Positions 33,750 through 44,756 are shown, counted from the first letter of the stretch. The stretch: 64,000 bases of DNA from Ypsolopha sequella (GCA_934047225.1 OW203992.1:6685501-6749500), one strand, 5' to 3'. The notes: generated by a model from the letters alone, not told the origin. Program-made: numbers and translations.

Positions 33750-34760
33750 GATCCATTAAAAGTAATTGTGTAATATCGGCCTTACACAGTATAAATATAT
33801 AAGGTTGCTTAAGTTCATAGAAAGTCACTATGACTATGAATGAATAATTAAAACCTTTACTTCCGCAAAAATAAAACATCTTCGTATATTATAATATTAT
33901 CTATGGAATTAAAAGTTTTTTTTTTTATCTTAGTATTATCTCGTAGCGCCATCTAGCGGCAAGTTGAGAGACCTAGTTATTGTTGTAAACCTGAAAACGT
34001 TTTTTGTATCTCTGATGTTCAGAAGGCCACTCTAGAAAATTTACATAATAATATTTTACTATACAAAATTGAAATACAATACAAATACAAAATTATTTAT
34101 TTTCTGTAACATAATCAAACATACATTTTTAAAAAGTTGTTGGAGTCTCCTTTTAAGTAAAGATTGTGTCTGTCTTAGGAGGCTTCGCTCTTCCATTTCT
34201 TACATTGATTATATAATAATTAAAGTATAATTATGTTTTACAAAATAACATTTAAACAAATTTACAAATTTAAGATTGTGGGTTTATGTATAAACTATTG
34301 TAGTCACTATTAAAATGGGTTTGAGTAAAACAAGATTGTTATGATTTAATAACATCAACAAGTTGTATTTCTACCTATAAGCCAATACCCGAGGCGGCAT
34401 TTTGCAAACGCTGCTAACAACTTTAATAAAGTAATAATCAACGCGCTGTAATTATTACAGGGTAATAATAATTATTATTACAGCTTTGTAATAGTGCCGA
34501 GCAACTAAGTCCTTTCGTGATTGGATTTAATTAATGTTGCAGCGTTTTATGGTTGGTTCGCTTTGCGCTATTCTGTGTTGCGACTTGCGAGCTTTCGATA
34601 CTTTACAGCAGAGTTCTTAAAAAGGAAAATAAATCAAACAAATTTAAAACCTATTGCGTAAGAAATAAGGTAAAAGATTGCGTGTAACTGTATCCATCTC
34701 TTTCAGATTTGATAGTTGAAACGAGATATGTAATACAATTGATAATTTCGCGCTCCATCT
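33750..34760. other. Spacer with short motifs only
   Basis: Contains TAGCGCCATCTAGCGGC (33947) and a small palindrome, CTGTAATTATTACAG (34445). No gene. Confidence 0.4.
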
Positions 34761-34764
34761 CAAC

Positions 34765-34838
34765 GGCGCCGTGGCTTAGTTGGTTAAAGCGCCTGTCTAG
34801 TAAACAGGAGATCACGAGTTCGAATCTCGTCGGGGCCT
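34765..34838 (+). tRNA. tRNA-Thr (anticodon AGT)
   Basis: A 74-nt cloverleaf. The acceptor is GGCGCCG against CGGGGCC with discriminator T. The D arm includes TGGCTTAGTTGGTTAAAGC. The anticodon stem CCTGT/ACAGG has loop CTAGTAA (anticodon AGT). The T arm ACGAG-TTCGAAT-CTCGT is fully paired. No intron; CCA is not encoded. The one blemish is a G-G opposition at acceptor pair 4-69, where a pair is expected. A T-run from about 34855 could end pol III transcription. It decodes threonine ACU and, with inosine, ACC/ACA. The flanks show no SINE body, so I read it as a genuine gene, perhaps slightly decayed. Confidence 0.92.
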
Positions 34839-34864
34839 ACGATGTGAAAGTTCACTTTTTCATT
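34839..34864 (+). terminator. Possible pol III terminator after tRNA-Thr
   Basis: The first T5 run (CACTTTTTC) lies about 16 bp after the mature 3' end. A T10 run follows at about 34864, a usual arrangement for pol III stop signals. Confidence 0.6.
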
Positions 34865-35084
34865 TTTTTTTATTGTACATATTATAAATAAATAAAAAAA
34901 TATTTTTGTTTCTTTTTATTTTCATACATATGATTTTGATGACCAAAAAGTAAATACGAATTTTATTGTTTTAAATGCTCATGATTGGTTTTACCGATAT
35001 TTACCGGTATTTGCCGATTTTCTCCGGAAACCTTATTATAAGTGTCATAAGATAAGGTACCCAAAATGGCCATGAAATTAAATA

Positions 35085-35382
35085 TATAAATTTGGCTAAG
35101 TGCGAGTCGGACTCGCGCACAAAGGGTTTCGTACCACCATATAAAAACATTTACAGCAATATAGATGTCATAGCAACATTAAGGAGACAGAAACAAGCCG
35201 CTAAAATGGTACGGGGTACATGAAAACGTTAAACAAATGTTACTTTTTTGAGGTTTTCTGGATTGTATTTCTCCATCTTGGGTTTAAATGTTTTATTTTT
35301 TTTTGTATTTGTATAACACGTTTTGTGTAATAATTCAACTGGCTACCTATAACGGCTGAAGCTTTAGACCCCTGTGACAGAC

Positions 35383-35415
<33 letters not shown>

Positions 35416-35447
35416 GACAGACAGACAGCGGTACGGGCAATCCTAGC
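35085..35447 (-). mobile_element. Family D repeat, copy 4, with a GACG/GGCC array
   Basis: The plus strand reads GCTAAGTGCGAGTCGGACTC, then GCGCACAAAGGG, at the left. At 35388-35429 it carries a simple array of GACG, GGCC and GACA units. The CT-rich strand of this array matches the (GTCT)n of the other copies. A 66-codon frame through it is chance. Confidence 0.82.
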
Positions 35448-35909
35448 CAGCAAATAAATTTTCATATTTCTTCGTTACGGGAAATTCAACCAGGCGCATA
35501 TCACGCGTGCCGTGTCGTCGGCAGATACAAACAGAGTAATAAACGCGAACAATAAGGCCCATAACAATAACAAGGCCAATCAAAATAATAAATGGCGGCC
35601 GAGGAGGATAGCTTTTGGAGGCAATTATTTTTATTGGTGCTTCGATAATTACATTCTTTAGCGAGAGCCGTCTGTAGGCGCACCTAAAGCGACAAGAATT
35701 TTTCGAGTGCATTCGATGGATTCGCGAATGGATAATTCGGAAAATAGGTCTTCTTAGTACTTTTTGTGGAGATATAAAAGTATTTTTTTTGGTAATTGAT
35801 AAAATTTTACGGGTGAAATACATCAAAGTTTTGAAATACGAGTACCAGTGAGCTAATGGTTTGAATGTCCACTTGAATACCCACGTGATTATTACTGTTA
35901 CGCGTCCAG

Positions 35910-36127
35910 CGGGCATATTATGTATCTTTAGTTGCCAACTATCATCAAAAACATAGGTATACCGTTGTATTTCGATTGTCTAAGGATATGTTCGCACTTG
36001 AGGTGACGGCATAGTTCGTAAATAGTTCAATACCCACTAAAGGCAATTTGAAGTTCTGTTTTTATCTATGTTTTTTTAAAGATAGGCATCCAGACCAGTT
36101 GGCAACCAAAGATACAGAATAGAGGTG
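35910..36127. mobile_element. MITE F, stand-alone copy
   Basis: CGGGCATATTATGTATCTTT, then AGTTGCC, at the left and the inverse GGCAACCAAAGATACAGAAT at the right. It is flanked on both sides by CAG (35907-35909, 36128-36130). It shares the interior TTCAATACCCACTAAAGGCA with the nested copies. Confidence 0.85.
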
Positions 36128-36130
36128 CAG

Positions 36131-36240
36131 GAAAAAGAGGCCAATGAGCCAACATATAATCGCCTCTATCAAAAGCAAATAAAGTTTTTGCCATTGGACT
36201 TTGTGTTGAACGGGTAATAAAAAAAGTTGCATACTCCTAA
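36131..36240 (+). repeat. Repeat H, 3' fragment
   Basis: AAAGAGGCCAATGAGCCAAC, then ATATAATCGCCTCTATC and GGGTAATAAAAAAAGTTGC, colinear with the last part of 26491-26906. It directly abuts MITE F. Confidence 0.8.
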
Positions 36241-36717
36241 AATCTGAAAAATAGAGAAAGTACTCGTCTGTGCGAACTACTTTTACTTATGGAGACAACC
36301 CTGAAATCGCAAAAAGACATCAGATAAAAAAAGATTATTAGCAATATTTTCAAGGGTATTTAATTATGTATTTATTACAAGACCCCTGTGTGAGGTTTGG
36401 AGAGATTTAACGAAACATACGCTTCTCAAATCCTACGCAAAACTTCATAATTCTAATCTTTTCTTTATTCCAACAGGCAAAATGTCAAAAGCTTCGTGAT
36501 TTTTAGGGTTAGGTCAGAGTGTTACGGATAAAATCTATGGGCATGGAATTTTATAAAAACTATATTTAGTTATGCTATGTATGAATTTCAAGAACTCTTA
36601 ACAAAAATAATTATCCCCTTCGAAACTAATATACTAAATATGATGAAAATGTTAAAATTATTAAAGTTTTTTCTAATTGAATTAAATGAATATTGTCAGA
36701 ATCGTAGTAGTAAAAAG

Positions 36718-36884
36718 GGCGGATCCAGCCTGAGTGCCAGGGGGGGTCACAGGCTCCGAATTAGTACAAATATATATTAAATTTTATGCAATTTTAGGTA
36801 AATTTAGCGTCTCTGTATAGAAAAAAAAAGTTGAACTAGGCCCAGGGGGTGGTCATGACCCCCATGACACCCCCTGGATCCGCC
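36718..36884. mobile_element. MITE M (GGCGGATCCAG ends)
   Basis: GGGCGGATCCAGCCTG at the left and CCCCCTGGATCCGCC at the right, with inner CAGGGGGGGTCAC mirrored by GTCATGACCCCC. It sits just before an RTE tail scrap (CTGGGAGACAGGCGTGAGTA, 36889-36908). The first 11 bases of the ends are inverse copies. Confidence 0.72.
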
Positions 36885-36910
36885 GTTGCTGGGAGACAGG
36901 CGTGAGTATG

Positions 36911-38432
36911 TTTTTTTATAATAATTTGAATAGTATTCAACATTTCAAACGTTTAGCAACGTTTTAATAGTAGTTTATGCTACAAGGACGAAAAGGAATA
37001 AATTAGCTCGTGTTTTAAACGTAACCGGGTAATTTATTGCTCTTACGCCCGTGTATTATACTACGTTTTTCAATGCATACTGTGAGCAAATGAAAACAAA
37101 TATAATCTTGTGAACTTTAAATTATAATTGGCTCAAAAGGACTGTATCCAGAGCCGTTAAACAGTGGAAAAAAAAAAGTATAACATTTGTGGTACACAGA
37201 AAAGGCTGCAGGTTAGCTAACCATTGTAAATAAATAAAAAAATAATAATAATAAAGCCCTAGGGCAAAATAATCGACTTTCTGTTCGGTTTTGATGCATA
37301 AAAAGTGGGCCTTTACGAGCACTTGCATTGAAAAATACGTTATGTAAATGAGAGGATTGTAAAAGTTAAGAGCACTAACTTATAGACTTGAGAATCTAAA
37401 AAATACATTTAGTACGTAAATGAAATACGTAATTCGGTTTTGTATTTATACCTAACCAGTTTATTTACTTATTTATGTAACGAAAACTACTGAATTTTAC
37501 TGTTTTATTGACTGGTATATACATATAAGGTTTACGCATGAAATTGTTTTTTATAGAGAATTTAAAGGAAACTCAATTTTCAGTACTAACATTTTTGCAT
37601 TTTTTTTTTAGGAATGACAAATCCAAATTATGTCATTTCTTTTGTGTATGAATGAGACAACATTAAGCTAACAACAACATTAATTTAATTTTTGAAAATG
37701 TCAGCTGTAAGAAATTATTACGAATCTTATTTTATTATGGAAATGGATTTCAATTAGGACAAATTGTTTTTGAAATTTAAATTTGGTTATCAAAATGACA
37801 ATAAAAACGATATCTAATAAGTAGATGTAAAACTTTGAAATCAACTTTCAAACAAATAATGGAAATAATGACATCAATGTAAATCTATAAGGTCAGTTTT
37901 CATAAGATATGAGAGAATAAACTTTTTAAGAGACAACCAACATTAACCTAGGTATAATAAATACAATATGATGAATTTCTGTTGTTCCTTTTATTAAACA
38001 TGAATGCAACAATTTTACGGCGTGTTTATTTACCATTAATTTACTCAGTGAAAAGAAAAGATATTAAATTTAATTAACAATCAACGTATCAAATCTGAGC
38101 CTATTTGAGCAATTACAAGTTCCCGTCTAAGACGGAAATAATCGTTTTAGTACCGAATTTCTTACTAATCTCTAATAGGAGGTGGCGCCACCTAGTCGGT
38201 TTGACTGTGACTAATTGGTGAATAGATCGGGAAGAACCGTGATATGACCATAAAATACATTTGTAGTTAGGGGCCGATACATAGCTGCCAACTGACGACA
38301 TGTGCGTTCCTACAGGACAGACTGTTCTTTATGGACGCATATAAAGGCACCCTGCCTTCAATTGATTTTTTATCAAATTTTAGTTGTAAGTAGAGGTCTA
38401 TATTTATTTCTTATCGAAATGTTATTATTAAA
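36911..38432. other. No recognisable gene
   Basis: AT-rich; GGTGGCGCCACCTAG at 38181 is a small palindrome. No coding motif. Confidence 0.4.
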
Positions 38433-38686
38433 TACAGGATATTTTTTTCATACAGCTAAATTCATACTGAAGCCTTGGTAAGTGATCAGGAAAAAGGCCC
38501 AAACACATTTTGCATAATACAAAATGTGCCTCTATACTTGCTCAAGCAAAAACCCGACTACGAGAAGATGAAATTTGAATGTTGAAAATTTAGAAAAAAG
38601 GGTCATTAGGTCTTTTAATCGTAGCTTATCACTTTCTATGTGTAATTCTTCAGTATGAATTTAGTCGTGTCAATCAAAATTCTGTA
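38433..38686. mobile_element. Foldback MITE family B, copy 3
   Basis: TACAGGATATTTTTTTC...CTAAATTCATACTGAAG at the left and the inverse CTTCAGTATGAATTTAGTCG...AATTCTGTA at the right. It sits immediately upstream of the RTE fragment. Confidence 0.72.
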
Positions 38687-38712
38687 GGTAGATATTCCTT
38701 ACTAATTAATAA

Positions 38713-39225
38713 ATGCTACTAAAGAGCTATAGGCCAATCGAGCTACCTTTCTCAAGAGTTATCACAAATCGTCTCGCCCAACGATTCGACGACTTCCAAC
38801 CTCCAGAGCAGGCGGGGTTTCGAAAAGGCTTTAGCACCGTGGACCACATCCACACGCTAACGCTGATCATACAGAAAACACAAGAGTATAATCAGCCTTT
38901 ATGTCTAGCGTTTGTGGACTACGAGAAAGCCTTCGACTCCATTGAAATCCGAAACGAAGATATCCGTCAGAGATCGAAGGTGACCAGTAAGTTGAAGTGG
39001 CAGTGGACTGGCCATATTTGTCGTTGACGTGATAGCCGTTGGGGGCGTAAGGCATTGGAATGGAGACCACGTACAACAAAGCGCAGCGTAGGCCGCCCTC
39101 GTGCCCGCTGGACTGACGATCTGAAGGACGTTGCAGGTGGCGGCTGGATGAGGATGACTGAGGACCGCCAAGAGTGGCGTAATATTGGGGAGGCCTATGT
39201 CCAGCAGTGGACGAATACGGGCTGA
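38713..39225 (+). pseudogene. RTE-type LINE, internally deleted reverse transcriptase
   Basis: The frame from 38713 reads KSYRPIELPFSRVITNRLAQ, then PPEQAGFRKGFSTVDHIHTL and LCLAFVDYEKAFDSIE, the first RT blocks of RTE/BovB-type elements. At about 38943 it jumps to IRQRSKVTSKLKWQWTGHIC, which belongs near the C-terminus. The missing middle would hold the GxxQG and YADD blocks, so the copy is catalytically dead. After a TGA at 39025 the same frame resumes (WGRKALEWRPRTTKRSVGRP, then WTDDLKDVAGGGWMRMTEDR, EWRNIGEAYVQQWTNTG) to a stop at 39223-39225. The 5' side is truncated next to a family B MITE. The 3' tail is GATGAATGGATGGA. Confidence 0.92.
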
Positions 39226-39540
39226 TGAATGGATGGAATTAATAAACGACAAGGCAACATTTATTTTCCATGTTCATGTTCAGGTAAAAGCCATAAATAA
39301 ATAAACAATAATGATTATTGCGAAATGGCTCACCTCAATAACTTTCAGCAGTTTCAGACTGCCTTCTTCTGGGTGAGTAAAGACGCTCACGCGACGACTT
39401 TGCGTCTCGCACTGACTATACTTTTACTGCTACCCAAAGAATCTGGAATCTGTCATATTATGACAGATTCCAGATTCATATTATTATGATTTATTCATAT
39501 TATTAGATTCATATTTGTAAACTTTCGCGTTTTGTACACA

Positions 39541-39813
39541 TTATAATATATATAATCGGGTCTACCGCGATCAATTTTTACCTTTTTACGAAAAGGGGGA
39601 CACCCGACGTTTCGAGACAGTTGCATGTCTCGTGGTCTACGGGAAACTGGCAAGTATGGCGAGGCGCAGTGATGAGATGCAGGTGACGACCGAAGTATTT
39701 TCCTTGTACCCGCAAAAACAAAAACATGCAACTGTCTCGAAACGTCGGGTGTCCCCCTTTTCGTAAAAAGGTAAAAATTGATCGCGGTAGACCCGATTAT
39801 ATATATATTATAA
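39541..39813. mobile_element. Near-perfect palindromic element, arms of about 88 bp
   Basis: Left arm 39541-39627 and right arm 39725-39813 are inverse copies that differ, by eye, only by one AT unit. Arm landmarks: AATCGGGTCTACCGCGATCA, GGGGGACACCCGACGTTTCG, AGACAGTTGCATG. The spacer is about 97 bp. Flanks repeat TTCATATTATT and ATGACAGATTCCAGA on both sides, consistent with a duplicated AT-rich target region. Confidence 0.87.
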
Positions 39814-39989
39814 TAGATTCATATTATTCATATTATGACAGATTCCAGAATCATTGCGTAGCAGTAGTAGAAGTATAGTTTTACCCTGACTAACTGACTA
39901 AATTAAATTAAGTTAATTGACTTCTTAAGCTATTGTTTTAGGATTACCTGTAATAATAGCTGTAATGTGTAAATAAATAAATAGAATAA

Positions 39990-40140
39990 ATAAATCTATC
40001 AACGCCCAGACCAAACGGCTGGACCTAGGAACATGAAATTTGATTTGGAATGTATGTTCTTTGTATGACGTAGACATCCGCTAAGAAGGGATTTTAGGAA
40101 ATTCCCATGGGATCGGGAGAAACGGGGTCCACGCGAGCAG
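39990..40140 (+). repeat. Fragment of a dispersed lepidopteran repeat
   Basis: CAACGCCCAGACCAAACGGC, then TGGACCTAGGAACATGAAAT and CCATGGGATCGGGAG. Related scraps lie at 29650-29710 (inverse TTCAGCCGTTTGG) and near 28245. Confidence 0.55.
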
Positions 40141-40164
40141 CCCACAGCACAGTGTAAAAATCAT

Positions 40165-40879
40165 TTAAGGCGATATGTAAAAATTTTAGCATACCTGTTA
40201 TGCTAAAAAACCCTCAGTGCGAGAGGGACGGATTCGTGGAAAAGTAGCAAAAAGTGTTTTTTTTTTTAAATACAATATGTACTAAAATTGCTATCAAAAT
40301 TTCGTTTAACCAGGTCCCTAGATACTGTTAAAACCCATCTAATAAAAAATAATTGCAGTCCATATGTCATTCTAATCGAAGTAATTCGGGGGAGAGTAAG
40401 AGGACAGCTCACAGGCAAAAAACCAGGAGGCCCACCATGCCTGTGACCGATGGATGGCGGTATATCCATCCCTATTAGCCGGGCCTTATATGGAACAGAC
40501 TGGTGACGGGCAGCGGCGTCACTGGTTCGAGGGTTCCGGTACCGCGCTCACCAACCCGCCTGCCCAGCGTGTGTGAATATGGGCAATTTTTCCAGGATGA
40601 CCGCCGGGAGTAGCAAAGTCCTGAAAAGGCTTATGTCCAGCAGTGGACAAACTAAATGGATGGATGTCATTCCAAATTGTTAAACCAGGAGAATTGGTTT
40701 CGCAAAAGACCTCATTTCAATAAATATTTGTATCGAGCCGAATTTCTCCAATCGCGTTTCTGTTTAGCAGATCCCTAGAAAAAGATTCCAAAATTAAAAT
40801 AGTATTTTATCAAAATTTTACTGAAGTAGATAATATGCAAGTTCTAAAAGTGTCAATATTTTTTTCCCTAGTGCCTTAA
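40165..40879 (+). mobile_element. Family A MITE, copy 3, with a nested short retroelement
   Basis: Ends TTAAGGCGATATG and TAGTGCCTTAA. It lacks MITE F (site AACCAGGTCCCTAG, near 40308). It is interrupted at 40375-40664 by a retroelement. Confidence 0.86.
40375..40664 (+). mobile_element. Short retroelement with RTE-like 3' end (5'-truncated copy)
   Basis: Flanked by TGTCATTCTA (40365-40374) and TGTCATTCCA (40665-40674). It starts inside the longer copy at 32130-32499 (from TCGAAGTAATTCGGGGGAGA) and ends GCTTATGTCCAGCAGTGGAC, then AAACTAAATGGATGGA. The end matches CCTATGTCCAGCAGTGGACG plus TGGATGGA of the RTE fragment at 39192-39236. 5' truncation with a target duplication is the expected mark of LINE-driven insertion. 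Confidence 0.88.
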
Positions 40880-43035
40880 ACTGTGGTATTAGTATAAATT
40901 GTAATGAATACCGAACTTGTCAACCAGATTAAAGATAAGAGGAAAGAGGCGGGTATAGAACGCCCTCCGCCTGTGGCGTTTAGTAACAAAAATACAACCT
41001 ACGGCTACGATACCTTACAGATTAAAGTTGCTTTTATTTAAATATCACTAAATGTATAATAGAATCTCGCAAATGTTTTGAAATCTTCACTTGCTATGCG
41101 GTATTTTTCAAAATCTTTCGACTTTGTTAGAAAGGCCTTCAAATTTTGCAAAAAGAAAAACAAGCTGCGAAAAATTACCTTCCTTGAATTGTACAAGTAA
41201 CACATATAGAATACTAAAATTTATCTAAGGTATTTTTTTATTATTTAGGCTCATCCTGAAATCGATCCGATCTACGCCACTAATACACTTACGTCGTTTT
41301 TCATTTACATCCAAGGTAAGTGCGTTTTAGCAGCGAGAAAAGCTCCAAGTACCATAAATTTCACTTGCTGGCAGGCGTATTCGTTTAATTAGCTCTCAGC
41401 AAATTGTAAACTCAATTTCAGAGAATACAAATACCAATAATTCAATATGTTACATAAAAAAATGAGATACGTCGGATAGTCTTATCTCTTAAGGCGCAGT
41501 CGGTCCAAAATAAGTTACTGTCGGCCATCCGAGCGGCCATTTCAGTATTGAAATTTAACCACAATATATTACGTTTGTTTGTTAAGTTAATTGTTAAATG
41601 GAGAGGCTCGTTATTTCTCGCGCATATTTTATTGGTTATCGACTCATATTCTTGGTTATAAATTGGATGATTGTGAAAGATGACTTTTGTTTTATCCATG
41701 GTTTTATCGTTCTGTGTAAAACTTCGACCAATCACAATGATTCTGCTCAATGTCTGAATGAACCTTGAAAAATTTCACAAATTATTTTATTTGAACATTA
41801 TATAATTTTTTTCTTTCTCGTTTTTGTATAAATTTAATATTCCAAATTAGTTTAAGAAATAAGTACTGACCACCATATTATAATTAAAATACTACTTTTT
41901 ACGCCGCAAGGCATAAACTGAAATTAAAAGCACTAAAACATCATATAATAATTAGCTGAATTTTTATTAATTAAAATTAAATTTATCGCCGTCAGCCATA
42001 TTTGTAGAGCCTACAAACGCCTGAAGCAATTCCAGTCGAAAACACATTAACAGTTTACTTATTAGAGATGTTTATTGCCACCAAATATCTTTAAGTTTTA
42101 ATTTAATCAGTGTATCCTATACGCTAAGTTTTTGTCAAAACCTTGCAAAGTTTAACAAAACTTGGATTGAGAAGCCGATAGAAGAAAATGGTACCTAAAA
42201 TACAAACAAATAACAAAGGCTTTCATATTAGGTACGAGTAACATAGAGTATTGGAGTCAGGATTGGGTTTTTCATGTTTAGCTTAGATAAGTCTTCGAAT
42301 CTGTCACATAGCCAATTTATACAGAATCTAAATACATAATAAGTTATAGATAAATTTAATACATTTTCGGCTCATAATCAATCCTATCTGATTATTAACC
42401 GTTTAATTTTCTGCCGCCAATAAAAAATCTCGATATTCTAATAAAGGAGAAGCGTGTGGATTAGAAGAACCGATATAAAATCAAATAAATTACAATAAAC
42501 CGACTTCCTAATCACATAAACATTTACAAACAACAGTATTTCAACTATTCAGCCCCGAGGCCGATTCTCGAATTTAATTATTTCCAAAACTGGCCCCGGC
42601 CATTTGCATAAAACTACAATAATTTATCTCTATACAAAATTAACCTTAGGCCGGGCCAACTCAATTAGTGTACCATGAAAGCGCATACTAAAAGGGTTTA
42701 ATAAGGCTGTGCCTGTTTTTTGTACTGTTTAATTTAGTTTTTTAGTCCACGGCTCATGAGTCAAGTAATCAATTAGCTGGCAAATCACTCAAAGTGTGAC
42801 AGAAGTTATTTAGTGAGTGAGTCCCGATAAGTGATCTACGTCTGCAGATGATTAACTAACGGCTTGTTAACCGGCTGTTGGTTTAAACTGACGCGAGGAA
42901 ATGTACGGAAACGGAGGAAACATTTTTCATTGTCAGATTTACTTGACAACACTTCAAACACTTTAACACTTCAAACTTCCTTCTGGAAAACAATTCAAAA
43001 TGCGCTAGCTAAGAAGTATCCATGCACATGAATAC
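40880..43035. other. No recognisable gene
   Basis: AT-rich, the longest stretch without an assignable repeat. A 102-codon minus frame at 41442-41750 shows no known motif. Confidence 0.45.
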
Positions 43036-43039
43036 TTCG

Positions 43040-43697
43040 ACAACGCGCTACGAAAAAAAAAATCGACACTTTAAGAACGTGCATGTCTACTTCAGTAAAT
43101 AATGTATTATTTTGAAAAAAATTATATTATTTTGGACTCTTTTTCTAGGGATCTGTTAAAACAGAAACGCGATTGGAGAAATCCGGCTCGATACAAATAT
43201 TTATTGAAGTGAGGTCTTTTTCGGCACCAATTCTCTGGTTTAACAATTTAGAATGACATATGGACTTCAATTATATTTTATTAGATGGGTTTTAACGATA
43301 TCTAGGACCTGCTCCTATATTCTGCATCTTTAGTTGCCAACTGGACTGGGTGCCTATCATCAAAAACATAGCTAAAAACGGAATTTTCAAAACTGCCATT
43401 AGTGGGTATTGAACTATTTACGAACTGTGTCCTCACTTCAAGTGCGAACATATCCTTATACAATCGGAATTCGATAGTATATCTATGTTTTTAATTATAG
43501 ACACCCAGTACAGATGGCAACTAAAGATACATAATAGGCCCTCTGGTTAAACGAAATTTTGATAGCAACTTTAGTACATTTTATATCAATAAAAAACCGA
43601 CTTTTTGCTACTTTTCCACGAATCTGTCCCTCTCGCACTGAGGGTTTTTTCGCATATGGAGTAACAGGGACGCTAAAACTTTTACATATCGCCTTAG
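43040..43697 (-). mobile_element. Family A MITE, copy 4, carrying nested MITE F
   Basis: Inverse orientation: CGCGCTACGAAAAAAAA at the left, CATATCGCCTTAG at the right. The TTAA ends have decayed. It is interrupted at 43313-43542 by MITE F at the same internal position as in copy 2. Confidence 0.86.
43313..43542. mobile_element. MITE F nested in family A (copy 2)
   Basis: CTATATTCTGCATCTTTAGT, then TGCCAAC, at the left and GGCAACTAAAGATACATAAT, then AGG, at the right. It is flanked by CTG on both sides (CAG on the family A strand). Confidence 0.85.
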
Positions 43698-43915
43698 AAG
43701 AAGGTTAAGGCCCTTCCACTATGAGTCCTGCATTGACTCTCCGTGATCATGAAGTATTCATGAATTGATCATGAAGTCCAATTCCCCCGGTCACAGTCAG
43801 CCCAAGCACTTGGACGAGGACTGCTCCTTGAAATGGAACACTTCATTATAGAATGACCGTTTTGTTCAATTAATATTGTCAAATTATTATCATATTTCAA
43901 ACACAAGTAAAATAG

Positions 43916-44094
43916 GATTATGTTTATTTTGCGAAATCCATCGCTATGAATACTCTAAATATTATTAGATTGCATTACAAACTAGAAAATAACAATCAGA
44001 AACAAATTCAAAGACAAGAATTTGAAAAAAAAAATATTTCTCTAATAATATCTAGAGTATTCATAGCGATGGATTTCGGAAAATAAACATAATC
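43916..44094. mobile_element. Foldback with SINE tail inside
   Basis: Outer arms GATTATGTTTATTTTGCGAA, then ATCCATCGCTATGAATACTC, are mirrored at 44040-44094. Between them is the inverse of the SINE tail (AATCAGAAACAAATTC, AAAGACAAGAATTTG). It lies 180 bp from the truncated SINE at 44272. Confidence 0.75.
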
Positions 44095-44271
44095 TTAGTT
44101 AATGAGAACTGTGAATTTCTTAACTGTCTGAAGCAACAATATTGTAGCGACTACAGCGCCATCTGTTTCTTAAGAACAAGGCGTGAAATCACATAACGCC
44201 CTCGTGAGCGTTCTGTATGTGCAGTACAAGCTAGTATATCAAGCAGATGCAAAACTAACAATGGACAAGTA

Positions 44272-44406
44272 TATGGAAGAATTCACCGGTCTGGGTAGGA
44301 ACCTCGGTGGTGCAATTGGTAGGTCCGGGGAATTTTTTCAAATTCTTGTCTTTGGATTTGTTTCTGATTGTTATTTTCTAGTTTGTAATGCACTCTAATA
44401 ATATTT
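44272..44406 (+). mobile_element. SINE related to 3667-3863, internally deleted
   Basis: TATGGAAGAATTCACCGGTC, then CTCGGTGGTGCAATTGGTAG, jumps directly to GTCCGGGGAA, removing the anticodon and T arm. The tail matches to GCACTCTAATAATATTTAC. It is flanked by ACAAGTA (44265-44271, 44407-44413). A 71-codon frame across it is chance. Confidence 0.82.
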
Positions 44407-44756
44407 ACAAGTAAAATATTTGTTACAACAGATGATATACTCTAGAAATTCACTGATCTGAAAACGTAATTGAGTTAACATCGCTCAATATAAAAAAAAT
44501 CACAAAGTAAGCTAAAATTCCAAATAAATGTTTTACAGCAATGTTGGTAAATTGAGAGAAATAAATTGTCCTGAATTTCCTTAACACATAACCAGAGACA
44601 TTTGTAGATCATTTTTATTTATTTTTCAATACTTTTTCAGAAATTCCGAAGCGCACCTAGCAAGCGTTCTAATGTAGACTTTCTGACAATTAACTTTAGT
44701 TCAAAATCACTTAAACAGGATTGTTGTGTCCCAAGATGGGCAGCCCTTAAGTCACA

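Noticed and set aside
35443..35916. 157-codon minus-strand frame, the longest closed frame apart from the edge RT
   Set aside because: It starts at the MITE F border and ends at the family D border, with no motif or conserved pattern I can name.
41442..41750. 102-codon minus-strand frame
   Set aside because: No known motif and AT-driven composition; left unassigned.
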